Origin: Phellopilus nigrolimitatus
Taxonomy: Eukaryota > Basidiomycota > Agaricomycetes > Hymenochaetales > Hymenochaetaceae
Reading direction: 5' to 3'
NCBI GenBank assembly: GCA_021029095.1
Contig: JAJOHG010000019.1
Coordinates: 1 to 64,000 of the forward strand
Length of the DNA: 64,000 nucleotides
Position 1 is the first letter of the stretch. Every line of letters begins with the position of its first letter. The notes below the pieces were generated by a model. That model ran no database searches. It worked only from the letters and a program-made list of their open reading frames with translations, and was not told the origin of the DNA. Positions 35,684 to 46,699 of the stretch are shown here, in pieces. A program made the position numbers and the translations under genes.

Positions 35684-36970
35684 CTATGAGGAACTGATTT
35701 TCGTTCTGCACACAGGGCACGTTCTTACAGAATGGAGCCATTGTTGTTAGATTAAGATATCCAGACGATGAGCGTAGTCCACAGATGAAGAGAAGAAATT
35801 TGGCTGACCTCAAGACATTCTTTGTGACACCAGTGATTGCACGGCTCAGCTTTAAGTACAGGATCGACATCCTTATACTGCGGCCAAAAGGTCAATCATG
35901 GTGACTTAAGTAAAAATGATAATATTACAGACGTCGTCAAGACAGATAGGGCAGCGAGAGTCGCTTTCAGCAGTCTGCCAATCCTTATAGAGGCCAGTGG
36001 GTAACACAGAGATAATGTGTGCGGGTGCAGCACGAGGTTTCGCATCGCCCAAAATTGCAGCGAGTGCGATCAAGATCTCGTCATATGTGTCGAAGTCCTC
36101 GTCACGCTGCATCAATATTAGTGTTAGGGCCTGAATGCGCGAGCCGTGTCGAATTACTACTGACCATAAAGTCGCCCAGATTCCTCAAGTTGGGTCTACG
36201 TCCAAGCCTCAAAGAGAACGAGCGCGTTGGGTTATCTTCGTCGTGTCTTCCGGTTTTCGCCCGCTGCCGCACACGCTGGCGGCCGGCCGCGATCATTGCA
36301 AACCAATCATGATTGACGATGCCGCCGGAAGCAGTGTCTCCCCAGAACCTTGACGCCCAAACCGGCCCCTGTGCCCCGCCCGCAGTTCGGAGGCGCGTTG
36401 TCCGCATCTTCCGGTTGGTGCGAAGAGTGCTGGCGCCACAGTGCAGCGCCTACGGAACGAGTCCATGAACGAGTGTCCGGAAGGACGCGCCTCCACATCT
36501 TCGTCCGCGATGTCGCCCCACCGCACGTGTGTGTCGATTCTTGGAGGCTACGGACGCTCGCGCTCACGGTCGTATGCACTGGTGAACTGCTGGCGGGGTG
36601 TAGTAGACAAACCGTTGATGCCCAATACGTTCATAGCATGCTGGAAGCCATGCGAGCGACCTAATGCCGCTGCTGCGGGTTCGCGCTCCGCGTCGTGTGC
36701 CTGTGTCCGGCGGGCCTGAACGGATTGCAATAGCATCGCGCGCTGCAGCGTAATGTCTTTCCTCTGCGTGCTGCGTCTGGTCCACACTGGCTCGTAGCAG
36801 GTAATTACCCTAGACACATCTTGCAGTAAAACAGACCAAATGCCTCGAGCCTGCCTCCTGAAAGCAAGCGCGCAATGTTCTCGGTATGACGAGGCAGCGC
36901 AGACATCATCTACTGGATTTGAAGGATGTGGCATGTGTATGCATGCGAGACTCGAGTTAGTTCCCATGAA
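35684..36970 (-). pseudogene. RING-H2 finger gene inside the hAT element
   Basis: On the minus strand, exon-like blocks give a RING-H2 protein. They are LRLGRRPNLRNLGDFM (ending 36165), RDEDFDTYDEILIALA through SRCPICLDD (36106-35933), YKDVDPVLK through HWCHKECLE (35877-35809), and WLHSVRTCPVCRTKISSS (to stop at 35684). Together they supply the C-x2-C, C-H-x2-H, C and C-x2-C ligands of a ubiquitin-ligase RING. Upstream blocks to about 36970 are coding-like but change frame. The acceptor needed before the last exon reads AA instead of AG, so normal splicing would fail. Intact GT-AG introns between other blocks indicate capture from genomic DNA, not from mRNA. Whether any truncated protein is made is unknown. 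Confidence 0.72.
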
Positions 36971-37450
36971 ATAGGTCCTAGCTGAGTGTGTTCAAGGTGT
37001 GCGGCTGTATGATCATAGAAACCCATTACACGTCATGAAATCGAGCGAGACGATGGTGGAGATAAGACAAAAAAAGGTAAATTTCGAAGATTTCCCACGG
37101 GTGGGTCGTTGTCGGCAAATTAATCAAAATCGACTTTTGTCAGAAATAAATTCATAGCACATCCGTCTTACGGCTTTTATTTTATTTTGTTTACACGGGC
37201 ATGTAGCCAAGACAATTGTCTTTCCATTGCACGTAAAATCATAAGCTATTGTGGAATATTGAGTTTTCAATGCTTTGCAAAAGCTAGGTTGAGTCGTTGC
37301 CGTTTTTAGGACAGTATGGCAACTAAACCGCAGTTTAAACCGAACCAAGCCGAACCAAACCGGGAAACTCGGTTCGGTTTGGCCAAAATTTGCGAACCGA
37401 ACCGGAGGTTCGGTTTCGGTTTTTAGCAAAAAGGCTGAAAACCGGACCAA

Positions 37451-37470
37451 ACCAAACCACGGCAACACTA
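37451..37470 (-). repeat. hAT right terminal inverted repeat
   Basis: On the minus strand it reads TAGTGTTGCCGTGGTTTGGT, a one-base difference from the left end. Confidence 0.88.
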
Positions 37471-37478
37471 CGTACAGG
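37471..37478 (+). repeat. Target-site duplication, right copy
   Basis: CGTACAGG, identical to 34137-34144. Confidence 0.88.
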
Positions 37479-37738
37479 TAACCGAAACCACACACAGTGT
37501 GTTTCGAATTCCGAGGGAGCTTCTTCCCCTTTTCCGGCGCGAAGCGCTCTGGATTGAACCTGTCCGGTTTGGGTACTCCTTAGTATCTCTTTACATTGAC
37601 CTTGATTGGTCAAATCAAATAAGTCATTTGGGAGCATGCAGTACACAAGTCAGCATCGCGTACTTACCAAATGTTCGCAGGCAGCGTAGAACCAGCAGGA
37701 ATGAAGTATCCGTTGTACACGAGCAGAATGCGTAATAC
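37479..37738 (-). pseudogene. Decayed P450 remnant, upstream part
   Basis: Exon-like block 37668-37738 reads VLRILLVYNGYFIPAGSTLP and ends at a good GTAAGT donor. The next block, 37479-37559, reads FNPERFAPEKGKKL then HTVCGFG, i.e. the PERF motif and the start of the heme loop, and runs straight into the hAT element. The K-helix to YNGYF segment is shorter than normal. No N-terminal half, I-helix or membrane anchor was found upstream, so the gene was truncated as well as interrupted. Confidence 0.72.
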
Positions 37739-38416
37739 CTGATAAAATATGCATACATGAGTTATGCATATGCATCGCGAATTTAACTGCGTAGATGAAC
37801 GCACCAAGCGGAGCTAGTGCCTGACATCTTCAAGTGCCCAAAGAAGGGGTTTTTTTAAGGCAACCCTTTCCAACATACCTCAAGACCTCGTTGCAGACAT
37901 TTATAAACGGTAAATTCGCTTTGTCGTTAAAGGTCGGTAAGCTGTCGTTTTTTTTTTCACAACTCAGTCGACTTCCTCTTGGCCTCGCCGCTGCGCGTCA
38001 GGATAACGCTATCCTCGGAAATATGTTACGTTCCTGCGGCTCGCAAATTGAGAAGTTGATGATTTCCGTAGAATTCAGAACATCAGCCTCAGGCTTAGCT
38101 AATGATGAAATGTTTTGCCCATAAAGGCAATACAGCATCTGATGGTAAGCGACTGATGAAGAACATGATAGTAAGACTGTGACATACCGACGCAATCCCG
38201 ACATCCGTGATGTCATCTCGGTAGCGCAATGTGCACGTGCGCATCGCGCCGATCACTTGGTGGCTGGATAATGACTTGTTTTTGACGCGTCCGCTTCTCC
38301 TCGTCGTTCTTGACCGCGGACCACGACCACCCTGTCCGTCGGCTGTCAGTTATCGTTATCGTTGTCGTTGTCATTTCCGCTCATTCATCTGCTACTTCAA
38401 GTTGTTTTCTTTCACA
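37739..38416. other. Spacer with no recognised gene
   Basis: The minus strand does not continue the P450. The 3' end is the CT-rich promoter and leader of the gene starting at 38417 (TTGTTTTCTTTCACA just before the ATG). Confidence 0.5.
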
Positions 38417-40414
38417 ATGCTGTCCACTCTCTTAGCTCCTTTCGATGCCGAGCCTCCTTCGTTAAAGTCGCAAGCTATCGTCAAGCAAGAACCTACCTGC
38501 CTTCTGGACCTCCTCTCCCCTTTCTCGGAGACAAACCCACTGGATCTTTCTGCGCTATGTCCTGAGCTGGACAGATCGTGCTCCGATGCTTCCACCGACT
38601 CCTCTTGTGCCAATGCCTCGCCGCTGCTCAGCCCACCTTCGACGGAGGCTGACATCGCTCACTCAGAAATTGGCATGGCCTATTCTACGGCTCCAGTGAA
38701 GAAAGAATGCGAAGACGCATATATCGCACCAGGGCCTCTCTCTCTCTTCTCCGACTTTCTTGGGGGGCCCGAAGACGTAGATCAGGATGCATCAGTCATC
38801 GGCATCAGAGACACATTCGTCAAATATTCAGTGCCGCCGATCTTAGGTATCTTCCCTTCGAAAGGTATAGCAAACTGTCCTCCGTCGGAATTGCAGCAAG
38901 TCACGAACGCGCCCCGCAAACGCCGAGGCAAGGTGTTCTCTCGGGCCATGCCCTTTGTCGCCCCCTGCCAGCCCCTGGACGCTGAAGTCTGGGTCGAATG
39001 CTCCGATACGAACGACGGAAGCCCGGATGCGTTCGGGCGCGTCGTTAGAGTGCGCGGATGGACCCCGCCAGAAGACGACAAATATCCTCTGGCGGACGTC
39101 TTCGGGGATTGGGCCCAGATAGCAAGTGCTTTTTTGGAAGGCGAAAAAAGCAATGGACCAGAAAAAGTCGTTGTAAACCAATCTGCGGCCGAGAAATCGA
39201 ATACCAAGGCTGTGGCCAAGTCATCTAAACCCATCAAGCCCACCGCCGGTGCACCTTCTAATTCCCCCGCTGGGAAGAAGATTAAGTGGGCGCGCCGAAG
39301 CCAGGCCAGTCACGCAGAGAGCCGTAAGAAACGGCGTACCACGCCCGCGCTTACGCTCGCTCCTAGATATGCTGCACCACCTGTCTCTGTCGGCATAGAC
39401 GTCCAAAGTCTCCTTGTCCCGCCCCACGCGCGCGAGCAGCTTTTACCCCGGCCGTCTTCTCCAGCAAGTCTTCTTCCTCGACAAGTACCTGTTTTTCCCG
39501 GGTCAGGTCATGTATCTTCTGGTCCTGGCTCTGCGCGTCTCGATTCGGACACTACTGCTCCTGCCTCATCACTGAAGCCCTTCCGCCGCTCGCCGCGCCG
39601 ACTTTCTGCATGCTCGAGCCAAGCGTCATCCGTGTCCGGACCTCGGATAGAGCCGATCGCGATGGGTCGCAAACATAAGCTTGCGCTCGATCCGCCATCG
39701 CAATTCCAGTTCCAGTTACCTTTGTACCCTCGATCGGAACAAGCGCAAGTGCAGCAGCAGCGGGAGTACAAGAAACAGCAATACGATTCCTCTCTTCCGT
39801 GTGCACAACCTCCTGGAAAGGGGAAAGCGCGCCTCACCTCACTCCTGCCGCCAGCGCTCGCCAAGTCGATCACGCAGCACGCCCACGCGGCACGCGCGGA
39901 GGAGAGCGTGCGCGTGCGCCGCTTGCTTGAGGAAGACATGCGGCAGCTCGAGCGGGACGAAGAGGAGGAAAAGGGGCGCCAGCTCGTCAACGAATACCTA
40001 GATCTTGGCTTGGGCTCGGGAGAGGGCGAGGCGGAACGAGGAGCGTCAGCCGCACGCAGCGACACGACCAAGCTCCTGCCACTGCCGACGCCGTCGAGCG
40101 GTCGCGCGCTTCCCGGACTGCGCTCCTTCTTAGACCTCGACTATCCATTCTCGCCGCGTCGCCGTGCCCTTGGCCGGTACAGTACGTACCCGGTTCCGTC
40201 GATTGCCCGCCCCGGTGAATGTGCGAGCGTTCAACACAATATCACCGCGTCGTTCGCGGGCTCGCTGTCGCGGACGCTGAGCGAGAGCGCGTCTCTGGCG
40301 CCTGTACATCCTAGTCCCGCGCCTTTTCTGCCAGGTATTTCGCCGAAACGTCGTTCTACAGACAGTGTAGATTCGGACGTACCTGCGTGCGCAAAGAAGA
40401 TGCGACTTACTTGA
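38417..40414 (+). CDS. Unrecognised, probably nuclear, low-complexity protein
   Basis: Single-exon frame of 665 residues. The ATG at 38417 was chosen because a pyrimidine-rich leader precedes it; the frame is open upstream to 38231. Features are acidic Ser-rich N-terminal segments, basic clusters resembling nuclear localisation signals (RKRRGK near 170, RKKRR near 300, KKMR at the C-terminus), a Gln-rich stretch (QFQFQLPLYP, QVQQQ), and a charged helical segment near 500-530 (ESVRVRRLLEEDMRQLERDE). A moderately structured region around VWVECSDTNDGS to DWAQIASAF might be a small domain. No family is recognised. A regulatory role is possible but unsupported. Confidence 0.6.
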   Translation: MLSTLLAPFDAEPPSLKSQAIVKQEPTCLLDLLSPFSETNPLDLSALCPELDRSCSDASTDSSCANASPLLSPPSTEADIAHSEIGMAYSTAPVKKECEDAYIAPGPLSLFSDFLGGPEDVDQDASVIGIRDTFVKYSVPPILGIFPSKGIANCPPSELQQVTNAPRKRRGKVFSRAMPFVAPCQPLDAEVWVECSDTNDGSPDAFGRVVRVRGWTPPEDDKYPLADVFGDWAQIASAFLEGEKSNGPEKVVVNQSAAEKSNTKAVAKSSKPIKPTAGAPSNSPAGKKIKWARRSQASHAESRKKRRTTPALTLAPRYAAPPVSVGIDVQSLLVPPHAREQLLPRPSSPASLLPRQVPVFPGSGHVSSGPGSARLDSDTTAPASSLKPFRRSPRRLSACSSQASSVSGPRIEPIAMGRKHKLALDPPSQFQFQLPLYPRSEQAQVQQQREYKKQQYDSSLPCAQPPGKGKARLTSLLPPALAKSITQHAHAARAEESVRVRRLLEEDMRQLERDEEEEKGRQLVNEYLDLGLGSGEGEAERGASAARSDTTKLLPLPTPSSGRALPGLRSFLDLDYPFSPRRRALGRYSTYPVPSIARPGECASVQHNITASFAGSLSRTLSESASLAPVHPSPAPFLPGISPKRRSTDSVDSDVPACAKKMRLT

Positions 40415-40688
40415 TATATAAACAGATTTTTTAGATCGCTTTCTCCGCTTTTTGTCTTGAGTTATTATATCCGTCCGCCTGTCCTTGCTATCTTTCTTTT
40501 ACTCGACTGAAGGCTACTTCGGTCGGTTTATCTCGATGTTATTTGTATGCCTGTTTATCTATTACTTCTCAATTTTCAAAATCGATATAGTTTTCAGACC
40601 GCAAGCCAAGGAGACATCAAAGCGAGTCCGCTCGGAATGCATAGAATTAAGCCTGAGTGTACCCACATAAGATAAATAAGCTAGCGCT

Positions 40689-42193
40689 TCACTTGCCTCC
40701 CTTGCCTTTTCCCTTCAAGTTCCCGCCTACGGTCCTTTTCGCGCCCCCGCCTCCAAAACTCTTCCCCTCAAACCCAGGTCTCCTCTTCGTATCTTTCTTC
40801 CCTGTCTTCCCGGCTCCCCCTTTCCCACTACCTTTCCTTCGCTCATTGCGCATCGCGATATTGTCCGTGCGCTTCTTTTGCTTCGCTGCCTGCGCGTTAG
40901 AGAGCTGCTCCTTGCGTTCCTCCCAGCCCTTCTTGCTCTTCCCCTTCTCTTTCTCCTTGCGCTTTACGGCCTTCTGCAGCCGCCCCGCATCGTCGCGCAC
41001 CTTTGTGCCGGCGACGCGCGCGCCAGCCTTCTCCCACGCGTCGCGCTCCTCGAGCGCCTTGCGCTTCTCCGCGGGCAGCGCCGCACGTGCCTCCGCGCGC
41101 TTGGAAAGTTGCGCGAGCGCCTGCGACGGGTTGGACGCGGTCTTGAGGTTCTTGTGGAGTGCGGGTGCGGAGCCCGCAAGCGTGGAGAAGGCGACACTGG
41201 TGTATTCGGGGTTGGACTCTTGCGAGACTGGCGTGTGCGAGGTGACGTCGGGAACGATGAGCTGGTTCTGTTGATTGAAATTAAAGTTTTATTGGGTCAA
41301 CGTCGCAAGGGCGAAAGCAGTCGAGAAAGAGTTTTTTCTTTCTTTCGTACCTTAGTCTGAGGGCCACTCGGAGTCGGCTTCTCTTTCCCCTTGCCCTTCT
41401 TGCCTCTCTCCTCCTCTTCGCGCCTAATTTTCTCCTTCGTCTCTTTTCTTCTTCGATCGCGCATCGCACCACGCTGCTGCCTGCGCTCCTCCAGCAGTTC
41501 GTCCTTGCTAGCCGCATCGCCGCCCGCGCTCCTCTTCGGACCCTTCTTCTCCCGGAGCTGCTCCATCCGCGCATGCAGCTTCGCGCGGAGCGTCTCGATG
41601 CTGCCCGACGCTGCCATGGGCGTGTATTCCACGTCCTCGCCTCCTTGTACACCGCCCTCGTCTTCATCGTCGTCGCCTTCCGCAGAGTCGGCGTCGACAT
41701 CCATGTCGTTCATATCGAGTTCGAGCCCGTCGATCTCCGAACCTTCTTCATCGTCGCTCTGCACCCTCTGTTTGCTCTTCTTTCTCGATGTCGCGCTAGA
41801 CGGAACATCATTTTTCTTCAAAGCTTCTTCCTGCAGCTCGATAATAGTCTTGTTGTTCGCAGGATCGAGCTTTAAAAGATTAATAATTAAGTATACTAGC
41901 GATGAAATTTATCTTAGAAAATTGACAGCTGCTCACCTTGTCGCGCTTCGCCTTTTTGGACGCCTCCTTTATGGCTTGCTTTGGCGCCTTTTGCTTCTTC
42001 GAGTTCTTCTGGTATTTTGAAGACTTTTCCGAGACGTTTAGTATTAACTTTATTTTGTTTACATACGACATACCTGCTCGCCATTGTCTTCGGGTACGAT
42101 GTAGTATTTTGCTGGAATGAGCCTCAATAACGCTTCAAATTCGGCGTTGTGCCCCTCTAGAGAGGTTTTCAATTCCGCGGCAGGTGTCGGCAT
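40689..42193 (-). CDS. RRP14: SURF6 / RRP14-like nucleolar ribosome biogenesis protein
   Basis: Four exons give 429 residues: 42074-42193, 41937-42008, 41351-41869, 40689-41267. The protein is strongly basic with Lys/Arg/Glu-rich helices. The core SURF6 pattern is visible: RAKLHARMEQLREKK, SKDELLEERRQQRGAMRDRR, a middle VAFSTLAGSA block, KRKALEERDAWEKA, RLQKAVKRKEKEKGKSKKGW, and a C-terminus with IAMRNERRKG and Gly/Lys runs. Rrp14 binds pre-rRNA and helps assemble both ribosomal subunits in the nucleolus. An acidic insert (DDEEGSEIDGLE to EGDDDEDEGG) lies near the N-terminal third. The start at 42193 opens the helix ELKTSLEGHNAEFEALLRLI. It is convergent with the 38417-40414 gene. Confidence 0.88.
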
Positions 42194-43944
42194 GTTGTAG
42201 ACGAAGACGAAGACGAGTACGTCTTGGACGATGGGATACAAGTTACTCAGTGTGAGTAGATCAAAATCTTCAGATGTAACAACTGTACATGTACAAAATC
42301 CTTGTAATATGCCGAGATGCCGGAATCCTTCGAGTGTACATGTACAGCCACAGACAGTGATCATGTCTAGACAAAACCGTTTGAGAACGCACTGACCTAC
42401 TACCTTCACAATATCTGTGCCTGACTTAAGAACTGGTCAGCTATCTGGGTGTAATAACAGTTCCGGACCTTCGACGTCTGTGTCTGCAAATCACGATATG
42501 GCCCGCGGGATTGCAAGCACGAAGGCATCCCGGCAACCTTCCCTTAAGAGCACGACGGCTAAGGTCGTTTGTTGTCATGTACCACCTGCACAACAAAACG
42601 ATGCGCTCCGAAATCAACTCCGAGGGCGACTAGGCGTCCAAAATCCACGGTGCGGGCGGCTGGCGCACATATGGCGTTGATACCTATGTCAATCTGCCTG
42701 AGAAAATGGACTTGGACGCTCCGACGGAGCAGGAGAAGATCTCCGGGAGGGAGGGTCTTTATGGCCTTGGGAATGCCGTACGAAACCTCATTAACCCGGC
42801 GTCTGAGTATCGTTGGATGTTCAGGCAAGACGCACTGTCAACCACGAATACCGGCATACACAATTGTGGATACTCCAGCCAGAAGACGCGTCGCGACTTT
42901 GCGTCCGGTAAGAGCACTGTCGTGACGCACGTCCGCAAGAGCGCAAAAGCGCCGGGCTCGCGATTCGGGATCATGCAGCACTACCACTGCAACGGCTTGC
43001 TGGATACTCACATTATGCATGACACACGCAATTGTGTGCGCATGCATGAGCCATGATCTCGTACATCCGCCTCCACCAGAGCGAGGATAGGAATGGGCGC
43101 GATCGGTTCGCTGGCATGCAGAAGACGTCAGGCAAGACTTCATCGGCCGATGAAACCAAAGAGCATAAAGACATTCGTACTGGGGAATCATATGTCGGAC
43201 GCAGGCTCAGATACGCAGACGACGCCTGTAGATGCGCCTAGCGTGCGAGAAGATGCTCTGTAACAGCGACTTGTTGCAGTATCTCAAAACTCTCCTGCGG
43301 GCTCTGCACCTATACCTGTACCGGTGAATCATGAAGAAGTCGATTTCGGCTTATTAGACGTGGAGGTTTCTGGATTGTAATCCACTTATACGCGTTGCCA
43401 AGATCCGGCTGAGTTGGCTTACCCAAATTCTTCATGCCTATCAACTGTCTGAATTCATTCAACGTGGTACTTAATGGCGAATCAACTGCTGTGAGCTGCG
43501 CGCTGTATAGACTTGAGTATTGTTTCAGCACGCAAATGCAACTCGTACCGATTATCTGCTCGTCTTTCCAATCACAGATTGCTGAACTTGCACATGATAA
43601 TTCTCAGTAATTTTTTCCCCTGCATCAGGCGTTTGGATAAGTAGGCGAGAGTAGAGTTCATTATAAGGTCATAGGGAGTCGTGACTGGACAACAGGATAA
43701 ATAGTACTCGGCTTGAGCTGATACTAGAAAGCACCTAGTGAAGCAACAAGTCCGGTCCAAGAAGGGGGGACGACGCAGGTTTAAAGCATACATAGAAAAG
43801 GAGGTCATTACTTAATGAAGCAATTAAAAACCGTCGAGGAAAAGAAACAAGTGCAAGGATCATGCGTAGTGGAAAGAGTATACGGAAGATTCAGAGAAAG
43901 GTAATGAAACGACTCAAGGCACGGAAGAATTAATTGAAAGCTGC
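42194..43944. other. Spacer with a possible decayed coding remnant
   Basis: At about 42590-43050 (plus strand) a coding-like stretch reads KIHGAGGWRTYGVDTYVNLP and later GLGNAVRNLINPASEYRWMF, but a stop interrupts it near its start and no family is recognised. It may be a gene relic. The remainder to 43944 shows nothing. Confidence 0.35.
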
Positions 43945-46403
43945 TCATCGCTTATCTTTATCAAAGAAGGCTACGAGTTCACCAATGGGCACCTTGCCCT
44001 TTCCCCTCTCGAATTTGGGCGTATTCGGAGTTCTCGGCGTCAATGCATCTTTCTCCTGCTTCCTTATAACCAACGGGTCGACAAATCGCCCGTTAGCGTT
44101 AGGTGCAGAAATGCCCAGACCGATGCGGTCAATGGATTTGGAACGCAAGCGAGGTCGAAGAGGCGTGATCGGCGTAGGTGATGAACCAGGTGACGGGGAG
44201 GAGAGCATGCTGTTATACCCACTGGGCGGACCATACGACGACTGCGCGCGAATGCGAGGTGTACCCGGCGACTGTCGCGGTGATGTTATTGAGTTCGTCC
44301 GTCGGAGCGTGTCATTCGGCATTTGTGGTGGGTTCACCAGGCGTATTTCCGATCTGCCGACGGTGTCGTCACGCGAGTGACCGATCGCCCGCGCCTCCGC
44401 ATCGTCCTCTTCATATCCGTCAGAGCTGTCGAGGTCGCCAGAGGTAATGTCCGGAGTAGACACTGGCGAGGCTGAGAAAACATTGCGTTGCCGCGAGTCA
44501 TATTCGTCTGGGTCTGCAGCCCCGGATCCTGTGATCGGCGCACCGAGGGCGACAGTGTACCTCTTGCGCGGTGTAGGGCTGATATTTGACTGGTGAGGAC
44601 TCGCAGGAGAAGCAGCGGCAGAGTTTGGACTAAGTGCCCGCATCGGAGGCGATTCTTGTCGACGAGGCAATCCTGACCCAGCCGATGATTGAGACGCCTG
44701 GAAGAATGAACCATTCGCAGACGGAAGGCCCGCGATAGACAAGGGCCGTTTGCGTGAAGCCTCCGTCAGGGACGATGGCGGCGAATTCGATGGAGAGATG
44801 ATATCCTGTTTCGTCGGGATTGCACCTGGTGGGGAAGTATAGTCACCTGTTGGATAAGGCAGTCGCGTGCGACTTGATCCAGTGGAAATTACGGACGCAG
44901 AAGCGGCATGGGAGGATGGAGGCGGGGATGCCTCCTTCGGACGTACTGGGGCGGGAGCTGTCGTGCGTGGTGTAGATACAGGTACAGGTACAGTGGGTAG
45001 TGATCGAGGTCCGATGGAGATTGGAGTTGGGGGCACGAGCGGGGTAGAATGAGACACTACAGCATTACGAGCTGGACCCGAGGTCAGGTTTAATGGAGCG
45101 GTCATAAGCTTTGCCATTTCCCGCCCAAGCTCGCCGACACGGCCCTGCAGTTCAACGAGCTCATCACGAATTTCGCCGAGATCGTTTTCCCGGTTCTCGG
45201 GATCAGCGTCGTCTGAATGGAAGCTGGACTTTTCGCTATTGCTACTAGGCGGCAAAGCAAGTTCCTTCTTTTCTTTCTCCACAAGCCACCGTTCGACATC
45301 GCCCATGCGATCTTCCAGGGCCCGGACATGAGAAACGGACCATCGTTCGAGCTTCTCAAATCGTCTGGCAATAGTCAATAAGGTACCTGGGACGTCGAGT
45401 GTGCCCTGGTTGTTGAACTCCGCATAGAGAGGTGGTGCGTCACGCGACGAATCTACTGACCGCTTCGGCGACGGAGTCATAAGGCTAGGCTGAGCCAATG
45501 GTCGCGGCGGAGTAATTGGCTCTGGAGGCACATTTGAAGCAAGGTTCAAAAACGCAGGATCACTGTATTTTCCACCAGGAGTCGAAGGCCATTCTCTGTC
45601 CTTATCTTTACCTTTCTTCTTTTCTTTATCTTTCGCTTTTGTCTCTTGGATAATTTGCTGTGCTGGCGTCATAGGTTCTTTCGTGGGTGTGAGTTTGTTC
45701 CTAACAGCTGAGAACCAGCTCTCCCTTTCCTTTTGAGAAGAGGACGGCGAAGAAGAATTGGAGGGCATCGTTTGGGAGCGCGCAGGAGGAGGCGGCAAGG
45801 GATCGACCTGCGAAGTGCTTTCCAGCATGGCAAATACTCCGTCTTCAACCATTCTCCTTTCTTCGGCCTCTCTCTTAATGATCACTTCCGCCTCACGTCT
45901 GCTTCTTTCTCTCTCTTTTTCTGCCTCTGCCTCAATTTCCGCCTCAGTAGGAAGCCCCGCTGCGGAGCTTCGAGAGTTCGCGCTCCCAACAAGTGCTCCA
46001 ACACGCTGTGCAAAATTCGTGGCGAACTTCGCCATTGAAGGTGACGGGGAGTGCGACCTCTGACTCCAAGGCCTGTCCACACTCCCATCATCGTCTTCAT
46101 TATCGGAGCCATCTTCGCTCATCTCCTCCGCGTCGTGCTCGGCTGTGTAGCTATTACGAAGGGGCGAAGGAGGCCGACGCGAGCTGCGTCTGATGTCGAC
46201 AGGCTCAGGCTAAGTATAAGTATTACACGTGTTAATCAGAGGATTTATGACTGCATATACAGCAAGCGCTGTGGACTCACTATATCCAAAGGAGCTGGCG
46301 GGGGTGGAACCCGATAAGACATCTTCCTTTCCTGCTTCCCACTTGCATTGCTAGGCAATCCCAAGTTATTTGTTAATGGCCTGTGAGAAGGTGAGGTCGC
46401 CAT
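43945..46403 (-). CDS. Large disordered protein with short coiled coil, unrecognised
   Basis: Two exons (46281-46403 and 43945-46209) with a 71-bp intron give 795 residues. The chain is mostly Ser/Pro/Thr-rich. An N-terminal charged helix (EAEIEAEAEKERERSRREAE) and a central probable coiled coil (VPGTLLTIARRFEKLERWSV to LEDRMGDVERWLVEKEKKEL, then DLGEIRDELVELQGRVGELG) are the main ordered parts. The C-terminus ends in a conserved-looking IGELVAFFDKDKR. Many SP/TP sites suggest phosphorylation. A cytoskeletal or cell-cycle scaffold is possible; I do not recognise a family. The start at 46403 gives an N-terminal MATSPSHRPL peptide before the intron. Confidence 0.7.
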
Positions 46404-46699
46404 CGATTTTGGTAGGTCGGAGTGTGTGACGTTTGTAGAAGCTCGAGCCAGTTTCTAGTCAAAAAAGCGCGTCAGACGCGCTCAGTGTCCTCCCTTAGTA
46501 GTATAGACGACCGCCGCACGAGATGGCGACGACGAGAAGCAGTGCAGAACGCGAGAGGAGGTGGTAGTCGGTGGACAAAACGTCCAGAAGGTACCCGTAG
46601 GGGTTCAGAAGCACGGGCGGATAGACAGGTTCCCACGGTGATCGACGCTGCTTTTTAGTCCAATCTAGCGTGTCCTAGAACACAACCTGTTCTACTTCA

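Larger units (their letters stand above)
34145..37470. mobile_element. hAT-type DNA transposon, non-autonomous, carrying a gene fragment
   Basis: A 3,326-bp element bounded by terminal inverted repeats beginning TAGTGTTGCCG and flanked by an exact 8-bp duplication. TIR sequence of the TAGNGTTG type with an 8-bp duplication is characteristic of the hAT superfamily. Both subterminal regions are dense in ACCGAACC / GGTTCGGTTT words on both strands, possible transposase binding sites. No open frame with a BED zinc finger or hAT dimerisation region was seen, so the copy looks non-autonomous. It holds a decayed RING-finger gene with introns (35684-36970, minus strand) and a 73-codon open frame at 34563-34784 (minus) that I do not recognise. 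It is inserted in a P450 remnant next to the heme-loop codons. Confidence 0.85.

Noticed and set aside
40657..42120. Long plus-strand frames opposite SURF6, rich in Ser/Pro/Phe
   Set aside because: They are antisense shadows of the Lys/Glu/Arg-rich SURF6 exons; reversed AAG/GAG codons give Leu, Phe and Pro runs.
45733..46317. Plus-strand frames opposite the large disordered protein
   Set aside because: The minus-strand frame is continuous for 755 codons with a consistent upstream exon, so the plus-strand frames are shadows.
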